A stretch of DNA of 64,000 nucleotides from Bradyrhizobium sp. CB1015 (GTDB lineage: Bacteria > Pseudomonadota > Alphaproteobacteria > Rhizobiales > Xanthobacteraceae). How positions within the stretch are numbered: position 1 is the stretch's first letter; every line of letters starts with the position of its first letter. This document shows, piece by piece, positions 49,599-56,850 of the stretch. The stretch spans positions 8,074,001 to 8,138,000 of the forward strand of contig NZ_CP104174.1 in NCBI RefSeq assembly GCF_025200925.1. The letters are read 5' to 3'. The position numbers and the translations under genes were made by a program. The notes beneath the pieces were generated by a model that saw only the letters and a program-made list of their open reading frames with translations, was not told where the DNA came from and did not search any database.

Positions 49599-50438
49599 AT
49601 GCACGCCACCACGCTGCTGACGACGCCATCGATAAGTGTTTCCGAGTTTCGCTGCGATGCGGGACCGGACGATACGCCGTTCGCGGAATGCCGCACCGGC
49701 CATTCCATTGCCTATGTCCGCTCCGGCAGCTTCGGCTGCCATTGCCGCGCCGGCTTCTTCGAGCTGGTGGCGGGCTCGATGCTGATCGGCGCCCCCGGCG
49801 AGGAATATACCTGCACGCATGAGCACGTGTCCGGCGACGTCTGCCTCGGCTTCTTCTTCAGCGAGGACCTGGTCGACGCCCTCGGTGGGCGGCGCGAGAT
49901 CTGGCAAATCGGCGCAACGCCGCCGCTGCCCGAGCTGATGGTGCTGGGCGAGCTCGCTCAGACGGCAGCAGATGGCAACAGCGATCTCGGCCTCGACGAG
50001 ATCGGCCAGATCCTGGCCGGCCGTTTTGTCGACGCCGTCTCGGGCAAAGCGCGCAAGCCGGCCACCCCCACCGCACGCGACCGACGCCGCGCGGTGGAGG
50101 CCGCGCTGTGGATCGACGACAACTCGCATGCCGAGCTCGACCTCGAGCGGGCAGCCAAGCAGGCGGGCCTCAGCCCGTTCCATTTCCTGCGGCTGTTCTC
50201 GAGCGTGCTCGGCGTCACCCCGCATCAATATCTCGTGCGTTCGCGGCTGCGGCACGCCGCGCGCAGGCTTGCCGACGACGACATCGCCGTCACCGACATC
50301 GCCTATGACGTCGGCTTCGGCGACCTCTCCAATTTCGTCCGTACCTTCCATCGCGCGGCCGGCGTGTCGCCGACCAAGTTCCGCCAGGCATCGAAGGGGC
50401 AGCGCAAGATTCTCCAAGAGCAGCTTGCCCTCAACTGA
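49599..50438 (+). CDS. AraC family transcriptional regulator
   Basis: Regulator of 279 residues. The C-terminal part (about 165-265) has two HTH motifs: [20 protein letters not shown] and [20 protein letters not shown], with VSPTKFRQ at the end. The N-terminal sensor (1-120) looks like a small cupin and holds six cysteines at 19, 31, 47, 49, 72 and 82, with one CHC pair. That is unusual and suggests metal or redox sensing. It directly follows ogt and precedes a VOC protein gene. Confidence 0.9.
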   Translation: MHATTLLTTPSISVSEFRCDAGPDDTPFAECRTGHSIAYVRSGSFGCHCRAGFFELVAGSMLIGAPGEEYTCTHEHVSGDVCLGFFFSEDLVDALGGRREIWQIGATPPLPELMVLGELAQTAADGNSDLGLDEIGQILAGRFVDAVSGKARKPATPTARDRRRAVEAALWIDDNSHAELDLERAAKQAGLSPFHFLRLFSSVLGVTPHQYLVRSRLRHAARRLADDDIAVTDIAYDVGFGDLSNFVRTFHRAAGVSPTKFRQASKGQRKILQEQLALN

Positions 50439-50496
50439 CTAGGGTCGTCTCCGGCGCGTGCCATTCGCGGCACGCTTTTTCGCAATGGAGACGAAC

Positions 50497-50856
50497 ATGT
50501 ACGACCACATCGGATTACGCGTTGCCGACCTCGACGCCGCCACGCGCTTCTACACCGCGGTGCTGGCGCCACTCGGCTTTGTCCTGTGCTCGAGCGGCGA
50601 CGGTTATGCCGGCTTCGGACCGAAGGGCGAGCCGGCGCTGTGGCTGCACCTGAACGAGGGCCGCAAGGCCGACGGCGTCCACATCGCCTTCCGCGCCGGG
50701 GATCATGATGCGGTCAAGGCGTTTCACAGCGAGGGCCTCCGAAGCGGCGGCCGCGACAATGGCGGCGCCGGGCCGCGTAGGGATTACAGCCCGACCTATT
50801 ACGCGGCGTTTCTGATCGATCCCGACGGTAACAATGTCGAGGCGGTTTGTCCGTAG
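50497..50856 (+). CDS. VOC family (glyoxalase-like) protein
   Basis: Metal-binding VOC fold of 119 residues: MYDHIGLRVADLDAATRFYT at the N-terminus (His ligand), WLHLNEGRKADGVHIAFRAG in the middle and YYAAFLIDPDGNNVEAVCP at the end (Glu ligand). Such proteins include glyoxalases and antibiotic-binding proteins; the substrate is not evident. GGAGA lies seven bases before the chosen ATG. It follows the AraC gene by 58 bases and is a plausible target of it. Confidence 0.88.
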   Translation: MYDHIGLRVADLDAATRFYTAVLAPLGFVLCSSGDGYAGFGPKGEPALWLHLNEGRKADGVHIAFRAGDHDAVKAFHSEGLRSGGRDNGGAGPRRDYSPTYYAAFLIDPDGNNVEAVCP

Positions 50857-50883
50857 AGGCGCAAGCGATCGCAGCACAAATGC

Positions 50884-50989
50884 CGTCATTCCGGGATGGT
50901 GCGTAGCACCAGACCTCAGGTGCGCAATTGCGCACCGGGGAATCTCGAGATTCCGGGTTCGGCTCTTCGAGCCGCCCGGGAATGACTCA
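50884..50989. repeat. dispersed repeat, GTCATTCCGGG/CCCGGGAATGAC type
   Basis: Imperfect inverted repeat with outer arms GTCATTCCGGGATGG and CCGCCCGGGAATGAC and inner hairpins GGTGCGCAATTGCGCACC and GGCTCTTCGAGCC. It lies between the VOC and SRPBCC genes and may end the upstream transcript. Confidence 0.65.
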
Positions 50990-51004
50990 ACAAGGGGAAT
51001 ATTC

Positions 51005-51406
51005 ATGGCCTCCATCCACAACGACATCTCCCTCCCCGCCTCCGCGCGCGACGTCTGGGATGCGGTGCGCGATTTCGGCGCGCTGCATCGGCGGCTGGTG
51101 CCGGGCTTCGTCACCGCCTGCACGCTCGACAGCGATGCGCGCATCGTCACCTTCGCCAACGGCTCGGTGGCGCGCGAGGTGCTGGTCGATTGCGACGATG
51201 CGCGGCGGCGCCTCGTCTATGCCATCAACAACGAGCGGCTGAGGCATTACAGCGCCTCGGTGCAGGTCATTGCCGAGGGTGAGACGAGCTGTCGCCTCGT
51301 CTGGATCATCGACATGCTGCCGAACGAGCTAGCGCCTTACGTTCAGGGGCAAACCAAGGAGGCGGTGGTCGCCATGCACAAGGCTTTTCCGCCCGCGGCA
51401 GGCTGA
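51005..51406 (+). CDS. SRPBCC family protein
   Basis: START/Bet v1-type ligand-binding protein of 133 residues. Seen are MASIHNDISLPASARDVWDA, RLVPGFVTACTLDSDARIVT and YAINNERLRHYSASVQVIAE, ending VVAMHKAFPPAAG. This family is often annotated as polyketide cyclase or MxaD-like, with no assigned substrate. AAGGGG lies just upstream of the ATG. The longer frame upstream is translated repeat and was rejected. Confidence 0.88.
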   Translation: MASIHNDISLPASARDVWDAVRDFGALHRRLVPGFVTACTLDSDARIVTFANGSVAREVLVDCDDARRRLVYAINNERLRHYSASVQVIAEGETSCRLVWIIDMLPNELAPYVQGQTKEAVVAMHKAFPPAAG

Positions 51407-51519
51407 TCCTTCACTGTGAGTTTTCTCACAGAAGCGCATCCTCGCCGGCCGTAACCATGCCCGCGTGCGTCCGGTCGGCTCTGCTCTCCCGGCGGCGCCG
51501 CGCACGCGAGGAGCATGCC

Positions 51520-51996
51520 ATGAGAGGTGCGGACAAGGTGATCTGCCAGGCAGCCGCGGCGCTGCTGCTGTTTTCGATCTGGAGCGGGCCTGCAAAGGCG
51601 CAATTCCTCGGCGGCGGAGGAGCCGGCGGCGAGGACATGATGACCCAGATGGCGCCGATGCTGGAGATGATGAAGGCGAAGATGGGCAAGCGCCGCTTCG
51701 CCATGCTGATGCAGACCATGGGCCCGATGATGAGCCGCATGATGGAGAACGGCGGCGGCGGGCTTGGCGGGATGATGGGCGGCGGCAGTTTCGGCGGCGG
51801 ATTCGGTGCGCCGAACTATGGCTACGCGCCGATGGGCGGCGGCACGATGCCGGTCGGGATCGGCAGCATGGGCGGCGGCGACATCATGGGCATGATCGGC
51901 GGCGCCGGTGGCGGCGACATGATGGCGATGATCCCGCAATTGATGCGGCTCGCCAATGTCGGCGGCAGCGGCCATCGCCGCCACAAGCATCGCTAG
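51520..51996 (+). CDS. secreted Met/Gly-rich protein
   Basis: Not recognised as a named family. The product is 158 residues with a signal peptide (AAAALLLFSIWSGPAKA, cleavage before QFLGG). The mature chain of about 130 residues has some 25 methionines, many in MM pairs (EDMMTQMAPMLEMMKAKMGK), long Gly runs (GGGGLGGMMGGGSFGGG) and a basic His-containing tail (GHRRHKHR). The methionine content suggests soft-metal (copper or silver) binding in the periplasm, but this is only inference. GAGGAGC precedes the ATG. Confidence 0.7.
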   Translation: MRGADKVICQAAAALLLFSIWSGPAKAQFLGGGGAGGEDMMTQMAPMLEMMKAKMGKRRFAMLMQTMGPMMSRMMENGGGGLGGMMGGGSFGGGFGAPNYGYAPMGGGTMPVGIGSMGGGDIMGMIGGAGGGDMMAMIPQLMRLANVGGSGHRRHKHR

Positions 51997-52096
51997 AGCA
52001 TGATCCGGAAAAGTGCGCAGCGGTTTTCCGGAAAGATCATGCTTAAACAACAAACTAAAGCGCGATGACGATGCATCCTAATCGGATCGCGCTTTA
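51995..52096. repeat. dispersed repeat GAGCATGATCCGGAAAAG...GCGCTTTAG
   Basis: Two-part element: GCATGATCCGGAAAAGTGCG inverted against TTTTCCGGAAAGATCATGC, then AAAGCGCGATGACGATGCAT and ATCGGATCGCGCTTT. It is a widely scattered Bradyrhizobium-type intergenic sequence. Its last bases supply the stop codon of the convergent MATE gene. Confidence 0.7.
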
Positions 52097-53539
52097 GTCG
52101 GCGGCGCCGGACAGAGCCGGCCTGATCGCAGTCCTGCTGCCGCGCGGTCCCCAGCGCGTCAGCACGACGCTGGAGCATGAGAGCAGGCCGAGCACGACCA
52201 TCGAGCTCGCAGCCAGCCAGAAAAAGCTCTGCGCGGTGGCCTCGTGGGTGGTCAACCACCAGCCGACCGCCGAGATGTAGATCAGCCGCGCCGTCTGCGC
52301 CAGCACCGGCCCGATCACCTTGGCGGCGCCTTGCGATGAGAAATACATCGTCGTGGCAAGGCCGAAGAACGCGTAGAACGGTCCGACCGTCGAGAGATAT
52401 TGATGGCTCGCGGCACGCACGGCCGCGCTGTCGGTGAAGATGTTGATCCAGAGATCGGGGAACATCGCCACGATGCATGCGGGCGCGCCCACGGCGACAA
52501 AGGCGGCAGCACTGGCGATCCAGGTGACGCGCCGGGCGCGCGCGATGTTGCCTGCACCGATCGCCATCCCCACCATCGGCACGCAGGCGATGCCGAACGA
52601 GAATGCGATCGAGGTCAGCAGGAATTCCAGCCGCGCGCCGACGCCGTAGCCGGCCAGGATCGCGGTGCCGAATTGCGCCAGCATGTGGGTGAAGATCGAG
52701 ATCGTCAGCACCGATTGCAGCGGCGAGAAGCAGGCGATGGCGCCGACCTTCAGGATGTCGAAGAACATCGCCCATTGGATGCGCAGGCCGCGCAGCTTCA
52801 GCGTGATCCGCGCGCGGCCCGAGAACAGGTACCAGCTCATGATGCCGATGTTCATGGTGTAGGCGATCAGCGCGCCGGCGGCGACGCCGCGCATGCCGAG
52901 CTGCGGCACCGGGCCGAGCCCGAGGCCGAGCGTGCCGCCGAGCACGATCTGCCAGGCCGCGGAGTTGAGGATCAGGAACGATGGCAGCTTCATGTTGCCG
53001 GTGCCGCGCAGGATGCCGGCCATGGTGTTGAGCAGCCAGGGCAGCACGGCGCCGCCGAAGAACACCTGCGTATAGGCGATCGCATGCGTCAGCACATCGT
53101 CGCGGCCGCCGAGCATCTCGAGCAATCTCGGCCCGAAGATCAGCATGCCCAGCATGAAGACGAGGCCGAAGCTGATGCCGATCAGCATCGCGTGCACGGC
53201 CAATGCGCCGGCGCGCTCGCGCTTCCCGGCGCCGAGCGCACGCGCGATGGCCGAGGCCACCGCGCCGCCCATGGCGCCGCCGGACATCGTCATGGTCAGA
53301 ATGATGGTCGGAAACACCAGCGCCATCGCCGCCAGCGCCTCGACGCCGAGCCGGCCGACATAGGAGGTCTCGGCGATGACGACGCAAATGCCGGCCGACA
53401 GGCCGATCACGTTCGGCCAGGCGAGCGAGAGCAGCGTGCGCAGGATCGGCCCGTCGGTCAGCGCGCTCCTGATCGGCGGCGGAGGCGGCGGCAGCGGGCG
53501 CTCTTGCTCATCGACCGGGATTTCGGCGATGTCGGACAT
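52094..53539 (-). CDS. MATE family efflux transporter
   Basis: Inner-membrane exporter of 481 residues with 12 helices after a Pro-rich cytosolic N-terminus (RPLPPPPPPIRSALTDGP). Typical MATE parts are LLSLAWPNVIGLSAGICVVI, ETSYVGRLGVEALAAMALVF and AMGGAVASAIARALGAGKRE. GGGAGAGG precedes the chosen ATG (MSDIAEIPVD). The TAA stop lies within a dispersed repeat. It is of a different branch from the DinF-like pump at 30172. Substrate unknown. Confidence 0.92.
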   Translation of the reverse strand: MSDIAEIPVDEQERPLPPPPPPIRSALTDGPILRTLLSLAWPNVIGLSAGICVVIAETSYVGRLGVEALAAMALVFPTIILTMTMSGGAMGGAVASAIARALGAGKRERAGALAVHAMLIGISFGLVFMLGMLIFGPRLLEMLGGRDDVLTHAIAYTQVFFGGAVLPWLLNTMAGILRGTGNMKLPSFLILNSAAWQIVLGGTLGLGLGPVPQLGMRGVAAGALIAYTMNIGIMSWYLFSGRARITLKLRGLRIQWAMFFDILKVGAIACFSPLQSVLTISIFTHMLAQFGTAILAGYGVGARLEFLLTSIAFSFGIACVPMVGMAIGAGNIARARRVTWIASAAAFVAVGAPACIVAMFPDLWINIFTDSAAVRAASHQYLSTVGPFYAFFGLATTMYFSSQGAAKVIGPVLAQTARLIYISAVGWWLTTHEATAQSFFWLAASSMVVLGLLSCSSVVLTRWGPRGSRTAIRPALSGAAD

Positions 53540-53586
53540 GTCCTCTCCCGGGCGCAGCCGCCGTTTGCGGCGCGGCAATTACTTGG

Positions 53587-53640
53587 TGTGCCAATGACTT
53601 CGTGTGTGCCAATGACTTCGTGTGTGCCAATGACTTCGTT
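53587..53640. repeat. 18-bp direct tandem repeat, three copies
   Basis: TGTGCCAATGACTTCGTG repeated three times without spacers (last copy ends CGTT). It lies 48 bases upstream of the MATE start on its promoter side, in the 202-base gap to the next gene. A repeated regulator-binding site or replication slippage are both possible. Confidence 0.85.
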
Positions 53641-53741
53641 CGCGCGAAAGGCGCGGCAAAGGCGTGTTAGCACGGAGCGCGCCGATTCCGCCTGCGCCTG
53701 GCGCAGGCGTGCCCTGCGGCAGCGCATTTCAAGCGGTGGAA

Positions 53742-54794
53742 TTACTCGATCGTCCACACCAGCGGCGGCCGGTCGCCTTCAGCGGTGCGCATCTGCACGC
53801 CGATATGCCGGCCGCAACCTGCGGCGAGACCCTCGAACAATCCCTCCAGCACCTTGGCGCAGGCGCGATGATAGTCGGCGACGTCGTCCATCAGCTTCCA
53901 GCTCTGCTGGCGGATCTCGAACGTGCCTTCCGATTGCGTCATCTCGGCCGCATCGTCCTGCGCGGCGAGCAGCGCGCTCAGGAACGATGCGAACTCTCGC
54001 GCGCCGCCGCGGGTCACCGCCAGCGCTGCGGCAACCTCGTCGAAATATTGCATGCCGATCAGCTTGCCGGTGAGGTGCAGCAGATAGCCGGCATCCTCCG
54101 GGCCGAACAGCTGCACCATCACGGGCGCGGCGGTGCGGACATATTCCATCGCGTAATTGCGATAGGCCTTTTCCAACCGCGGCTTTGGCCAGCTCGCGAC
54201 CGGCAATGCGGGCGCCGTCTTCGCATCGAACAAAGGCGCTTCCAGGTGCCGCGCGAACACGAGGCGCTGGTCGCGCTCGAGCGGATGGTCGTATTGATGA
54301 TAGTAGCCTTCGAGCCCGTCCTGGCCGTCCACGCTCTGCTTGGTGCAGACGAAGCCGAGCCTGAGATCGCCGAGCGCAACGCCGTTGTTGGCGTGCCAGC
54401 CGCGCAGCATTGCGCGGGAAACTTCGCCCGGCACGCCGCAGATCGCGGTGCCCTTCCAGATCCAGCGCGGCGGCGGATAGCGGATCCAGGCCTTGGTGTC
54501 GCTCTCATACATGTATTCGACGTGCACGCCGCCGATCCAGTTGGAGAGATAGTGGTATTGCGCGGCCGCGACCGCCGGCGGCAGATGGTCGATCCCGAGC
54601 TTTTTGAGCCCCGGCAGGAAGCGCTCCTGCTGCTGGCGGCGGAACACGTGGAAGACGAATTCTGCGGCATCCGCCGTGCCGCGGCGCGTGACCATTGTGA
54701 GGATCAGCCCGGTGAAATAGGCGTGATAGAGATCGGCGACCGCGCGCCAGCGCTTCCATTGCGCTTCCTGCGCGAGGTCTGGTGCGGCGCTCAT
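53742..54794 (-). CDS. hypothetical protein
   Basis: Not recognised. The 350-residue product is mostly helical and has no signal peptide or membrane span. Visible stretches are QWKRWRAVADLYHAYFTGLI, AAEFVFHVFRRQQQERFLPG, YHYLSNWIGGVHVEYMYESD and KAWIRYPPPRWIWKGTAIC. The central part has WHANNGVALGDLRLGFVCTK. This could be a metal-free enzyme of the amino-thiazoline hydrolase-like or related helical fold, but nothing decisive was seen. GGGGAGC precedes the ATG. It stands between the MATE and PAS genes. Confidence 0.75.
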   Translation of the reverse strand: MSAAPDLAQEAQWKRWRAVADLYHAYFTGLILTMVTRRGTADAAEFVFHVFRRQQQERFLPGLKKLGIDHLPPAVAAAQYHYLSNWIGGVHVEYMYESDTKAWIRYPPPRWIWKGTAICGVPGEVSRAMLRGWHANNGVALGDLRLGFVCTKQSVDGQDGLEGYYHQYDHPLERDQRLVFARHLEAPLFDAKTAPALPVASWPKPRLEKAYRNYAMEYVRTAAPVMVQLFGPEDAGYLLHLTGKLIGMQYFDEVAAALAVTRGGAREFASFLSALLAAQDDAAEMTQSEGTFEIRQQSWKLMDDVADYHRACAKVLEGLFEGLAAGCGRHIGVQMRTAEGDRPPLVWTIE

Positions 54795-54899
54795 GTTCGC
54801 TCCCCGATCGTTGTTTTGATCGAGTGTGTCACCGCAACCGGTGACAGGCAACCTGACGCGCGTGCAGGCCTCCCTGCACGGCTTTCCGTCAATTCCGCA

Positions 54900-55313
54900 T
54901 CACGAATTTTTCGCCGCCTTGGCCGCCCGTTCGCGCTCGACGCGCTCCGTGACGTCGCGCGCCATCGCCACCGATCCCTGCACGGCGCCATCTTTGTCCC
55001 GCACCAGTGCGAACGTCATCTCGATGTAGAGCTTGCGCCCGCTCTTGTGCAGCGCGCGGGTCAGCGTCGGCTTGCCCGCAAGCCTCATGGTGCCGCTGGC
55101 GAGCGCGGCGTCGAAACCTTTCCAGTGCGCGGCGCGCAGATGTTCGGGAATGATCAGATCGAGATTCTGGCCGAGCGCTTCGTCGGCAGTGAAGCCGAAC
55201 AGGGCGGTCGATGCGCGATTCCAGCGCGTGATCGTGCCGGAGCGATCGGAACAGATCAGCGCGTCCGCGACGTCGTTGATGATCTGTGCGTCGAGTAGGA
55301 GCGGATCGGTCAT
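54900..55313 (-). CDS. PAS domain protein
   Basis: Single-domain PAS sensor of 137 residues: LLDAQIINDVADALICSDRS, TITRWNRASTALFGFTADEA, LGQNLDLIIPEHLRAAHWKG and the final strand YIEMTFALVRDKDGAVQGSV, then a charged tail. No output domain is attached, so it must act by protein contact or as a ligand carrier. GAGGTGG supports the ATG. It lies about 100 bases before the unknown gene on the same strand. Confidence 0.88.
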   Translation of the reverse strand: MTDPLLLDAQIINDVADALICSDRSGTITRWNRASTALFGFTADEALGQNLDLIIPEHLRAAHWKGFDAALASGTMRLAGKPTLTRALHKSGRKLYIEMTFALVRDKDGAVQGSVAMARDVTERVERERAAKAAKNS

Positions 55314-55366
55314 GTCGCCACCTCGCATGTAGCTGGTTTCGAGCATCGAGACACACATTCGGTGTC

Positions 55367-55467
55367 ATCGCCCGACTTGATCGGGCGATCCAGTACTCCG
55401 AAGCGGAAGTGGTCAAATCCGGAGGCCGCGGCGTACTGGATGCCCCGGTCAAGCCGGGGCATGACAG
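55367..55467. repeat. dispersed repeat, GTACTGGATGCCCCGGTC type
   Basis: About 100-bp inverted repeat: GTCATCGCCCGACTTGATCG and GCGATCCAGTAC on the left, GTACTGGATGCCCCGGTCAAGCCGGGGCATGAC on the right. It lies between the PAS and dcd genes, both on the minus strand. Confidence 0.7.
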
Positions 55468-55479
55468 TAGAGTGTGCGG

Positions 55480-56616
55480 CTACACCCGAAAATGCTTCGA
55501 TAGTTTGAGGCCTTGTGCCTGGTAATTGGAACCGATGCGCTGGCCGTACATCGCGTCGGGGCGGGCCAGCATCTTCTCGTAGACGAGGCGGCCGACGATC
55601 TGGCCGTGCTCGAGGATGAACGGCACCTCGCGCGAGCGCACTTCCAGCACGGCGCGCGATCCTAGCCCGCCGGCGCCGGCATAGCCGAAGCCGGGATCGA
55701 AGAAGCCGGCATAATGCACGCGGAATTCGCCGACCAGGGGATCGAACGGCACCATCTCCGCGGCGTAGTCGGGCGGCACCTGCACCGCTTCCTTGGAGGC
55801 AAGGATGTAGAACTCGCCGGGATCGAGGATCAGGCTGCCGTCGGGGCGCGCCGAGATCGGCTCCCAGAAATCCTCCACCGCATAGCCGGAGCGGCGGTCG
55901 ACATCGACGACGCCGGTGTGGCGCTTGGCGCGATAGCCGACGAAGCCGCTCGCCTTCTCGCCCGAGAGATCGACCGAGACGGCAACGCCGCCGGACAGAT
56001 CCGCATCGTCGATGTCGACGAGGCGCTCGCTGGCGTGCAGCGCATCGAGCTCGTCGGCGTTGAGGATGGCATCGCCGGTGCGGAAGCGGACCTGGCTGAG
56101 GCGCGAGCCCTCGCGCACCAAGACCGGAAACGTCTTCGGACTGATCTCGGCATAGAGCGGGCCGTGATAGCCGGCGCCGATCATGTCGAAGCGGCGGGTG
56201 CCGTCGGCGATGACGCGGGTGAAGACGTCGAGCCGGCCGGTCGAGCTCTTCGGATTGGCGGCCGCGACGATCTCCGGCGGCAGCGCCAGGCTCTCGAGCA
56301 GCGGCACGATGTAGACGCAATTGGTCTCCAGCACCGCGCCGTCGGCGAGGCTGAACTCGTGCAGCTTCAACTCGTCGATGCGCTCGGCCACGGTGGCACC
56401 GGGCCCGGGGAGGAAGCTGGCACGGACGCGATAGGCGATGTCGCCGAGGCGCAGATCGAGGCTCGCCGGCTGGATCTGGCTCTCGACGAAGTCGTAGGCG
56501 GGCAGGATGAGTCCCTCTTCCGCCATCGCCGCGATCATGCGGTCGGGCAGGATACCATTGGCGTCGGCGGCGACCGTGAACGTCAACCGGGGGTCCTCAT
56601 CAGGGGTCAAATGCAT
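55480..56616 (-). CDS. dcd: 2'-deoxycytidine 5'-triphosphate deaminase
   Basis: Double-length dCTP deaminase of 378 residues (PF06559 type), making dUTP for thymidylate synthesis. The dUTPase-like fold occurs twice. The first half has IQPASLDLRLGDIAYRVRAS and the key NPKSSTGRLDVFTRVIADGT; the second has DPGEFYILASKEAVQVPPDY, FDPGFGYAGAGGLGSRAVLE and VGRLVYEKMLARPDAMYGQR. The ATG at MHLTPDED was used because the longer frame would begin with TTG. It is divergent from the metZ riboswitch. Confidence 0.92.
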   Translation of the reverse strand: MHLTPDEDPRLTFTVAADANGILPDRMIAAMAEEGLILPAYDFVESQIQPASLDLRLGDIAYRVRASFLPGPGATVAERIDELKLHEFSLADGAVLETNCVYIVPLLESLALPPEIVAAANPKSSTGRLDVFTRVIADGTRRFDMIGAGYHGPLYAEISPKTFPVLVREGSRLSQVRFRTGDAILNADELDALHASERLVDIDDADLSGGVAVSVDLSGEKASGFVGYRAKRHTGVVDVDRRSGYAVEDFWEPISARPDGSLILDPGEFYILASKEAVQVPPDYAAEMVPFDPLVGEFRVHYAGFFDPGFGYAGAGGLGSRAVLEVRSREVPFILEHGQIVGRLVYEKMLARPDAMYGQRIGSNYQAQGLKLSKHFRV

Positions 56617-56664
56617 CCGGCCATGCCGGAAATACAAGTCTTTTACGGCTATCCGATGGACGCC

Positions 56665-56693
56665 TTGACGGAAAGGGCATTGCGGAATATGAG
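56665..56693 (+). promoter_or_regulatory. promoter of the SAM-II/metZ transcript
   Basis: TTGACG at 56665-56670 and TATGAG at 56688-56693 with a 17-base spacer match a sigma-70 promoter. The expected start of transcription is near 56700, just before the riboswitch aptamer. Confidence 0.6.
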
Positions 56694-56703
56694 CATCACT
56701 TAT

Positions 56704-56762
56704 CCCGTGGTGATTTGAGCCGGCCGGCTTGCAGCCACGTTAAATAACTCGCTAAACAGGCC
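56704..56762 (+). ncRNA. SAM-II riboswitch
   Basis: The sequence reads CCGTGGTGATTTGAGCCGGC, then GGCTTGCAGCCACGTTAAAT and AACTCGCTAAACAGG. This is the alphaproteobacterial SAM-II aptamer: stem P1 CGTGG/CCACG, the conserved TGATTTGA loop, and the downstream GCTAAA strand that forms the pseudoknot with bound S-adenosylmethionine. It lies about 90 bases before metZ, a standard target, and switches the gene off when SAM is high. Confidence 0.93.
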
Positions 56763-56811
56763 GGGGACCTCTGTGATCCCGGCCCGTGGAGATATCCAGG
56801 CCGGTTTTTTT
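56759..56811 (+). terminator. SAM-II expression platform: antiterminator and terminator
   Basis: Two exclusive stems can form. Stem 1 pairs GGCCGGG (56759-56765) with CCCGGCC (56778-56784). Stem 2 pairs CCGGCC (56779-56784) with GGCCGG (56799-56804), followed by seven T. Stem 2 is a rho-independent terminator; stem 1 would prevent it. Its 5' strand touches the 3' end of the aptamer. Confidence 0.75.
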
Positions 56812-56850
56812 GTGACCGTTTTCCTCGACGGTCATGTCGGAGAGGGTCCT

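Noticed and set aside
49010..50438. Single broken ada gene
   Set aside because: ogt and the AraC-type gene each have their own start, stop and full domain set, and the AraC N-terminus is not the Ada zinc domain.
50834..51004. N-terminal extension of the SRPBCC protein
   Set aside because: The extra residues are translated dispersed repeat; AAGGGG and the start of similarity both support the ATG at 51005.
53587..53640. 18-bp tandem array as CRISPR or replication iterons
   Set aside because: Units are contiguous with no spacers, only three in number, and no cas or replication gene is nearby.
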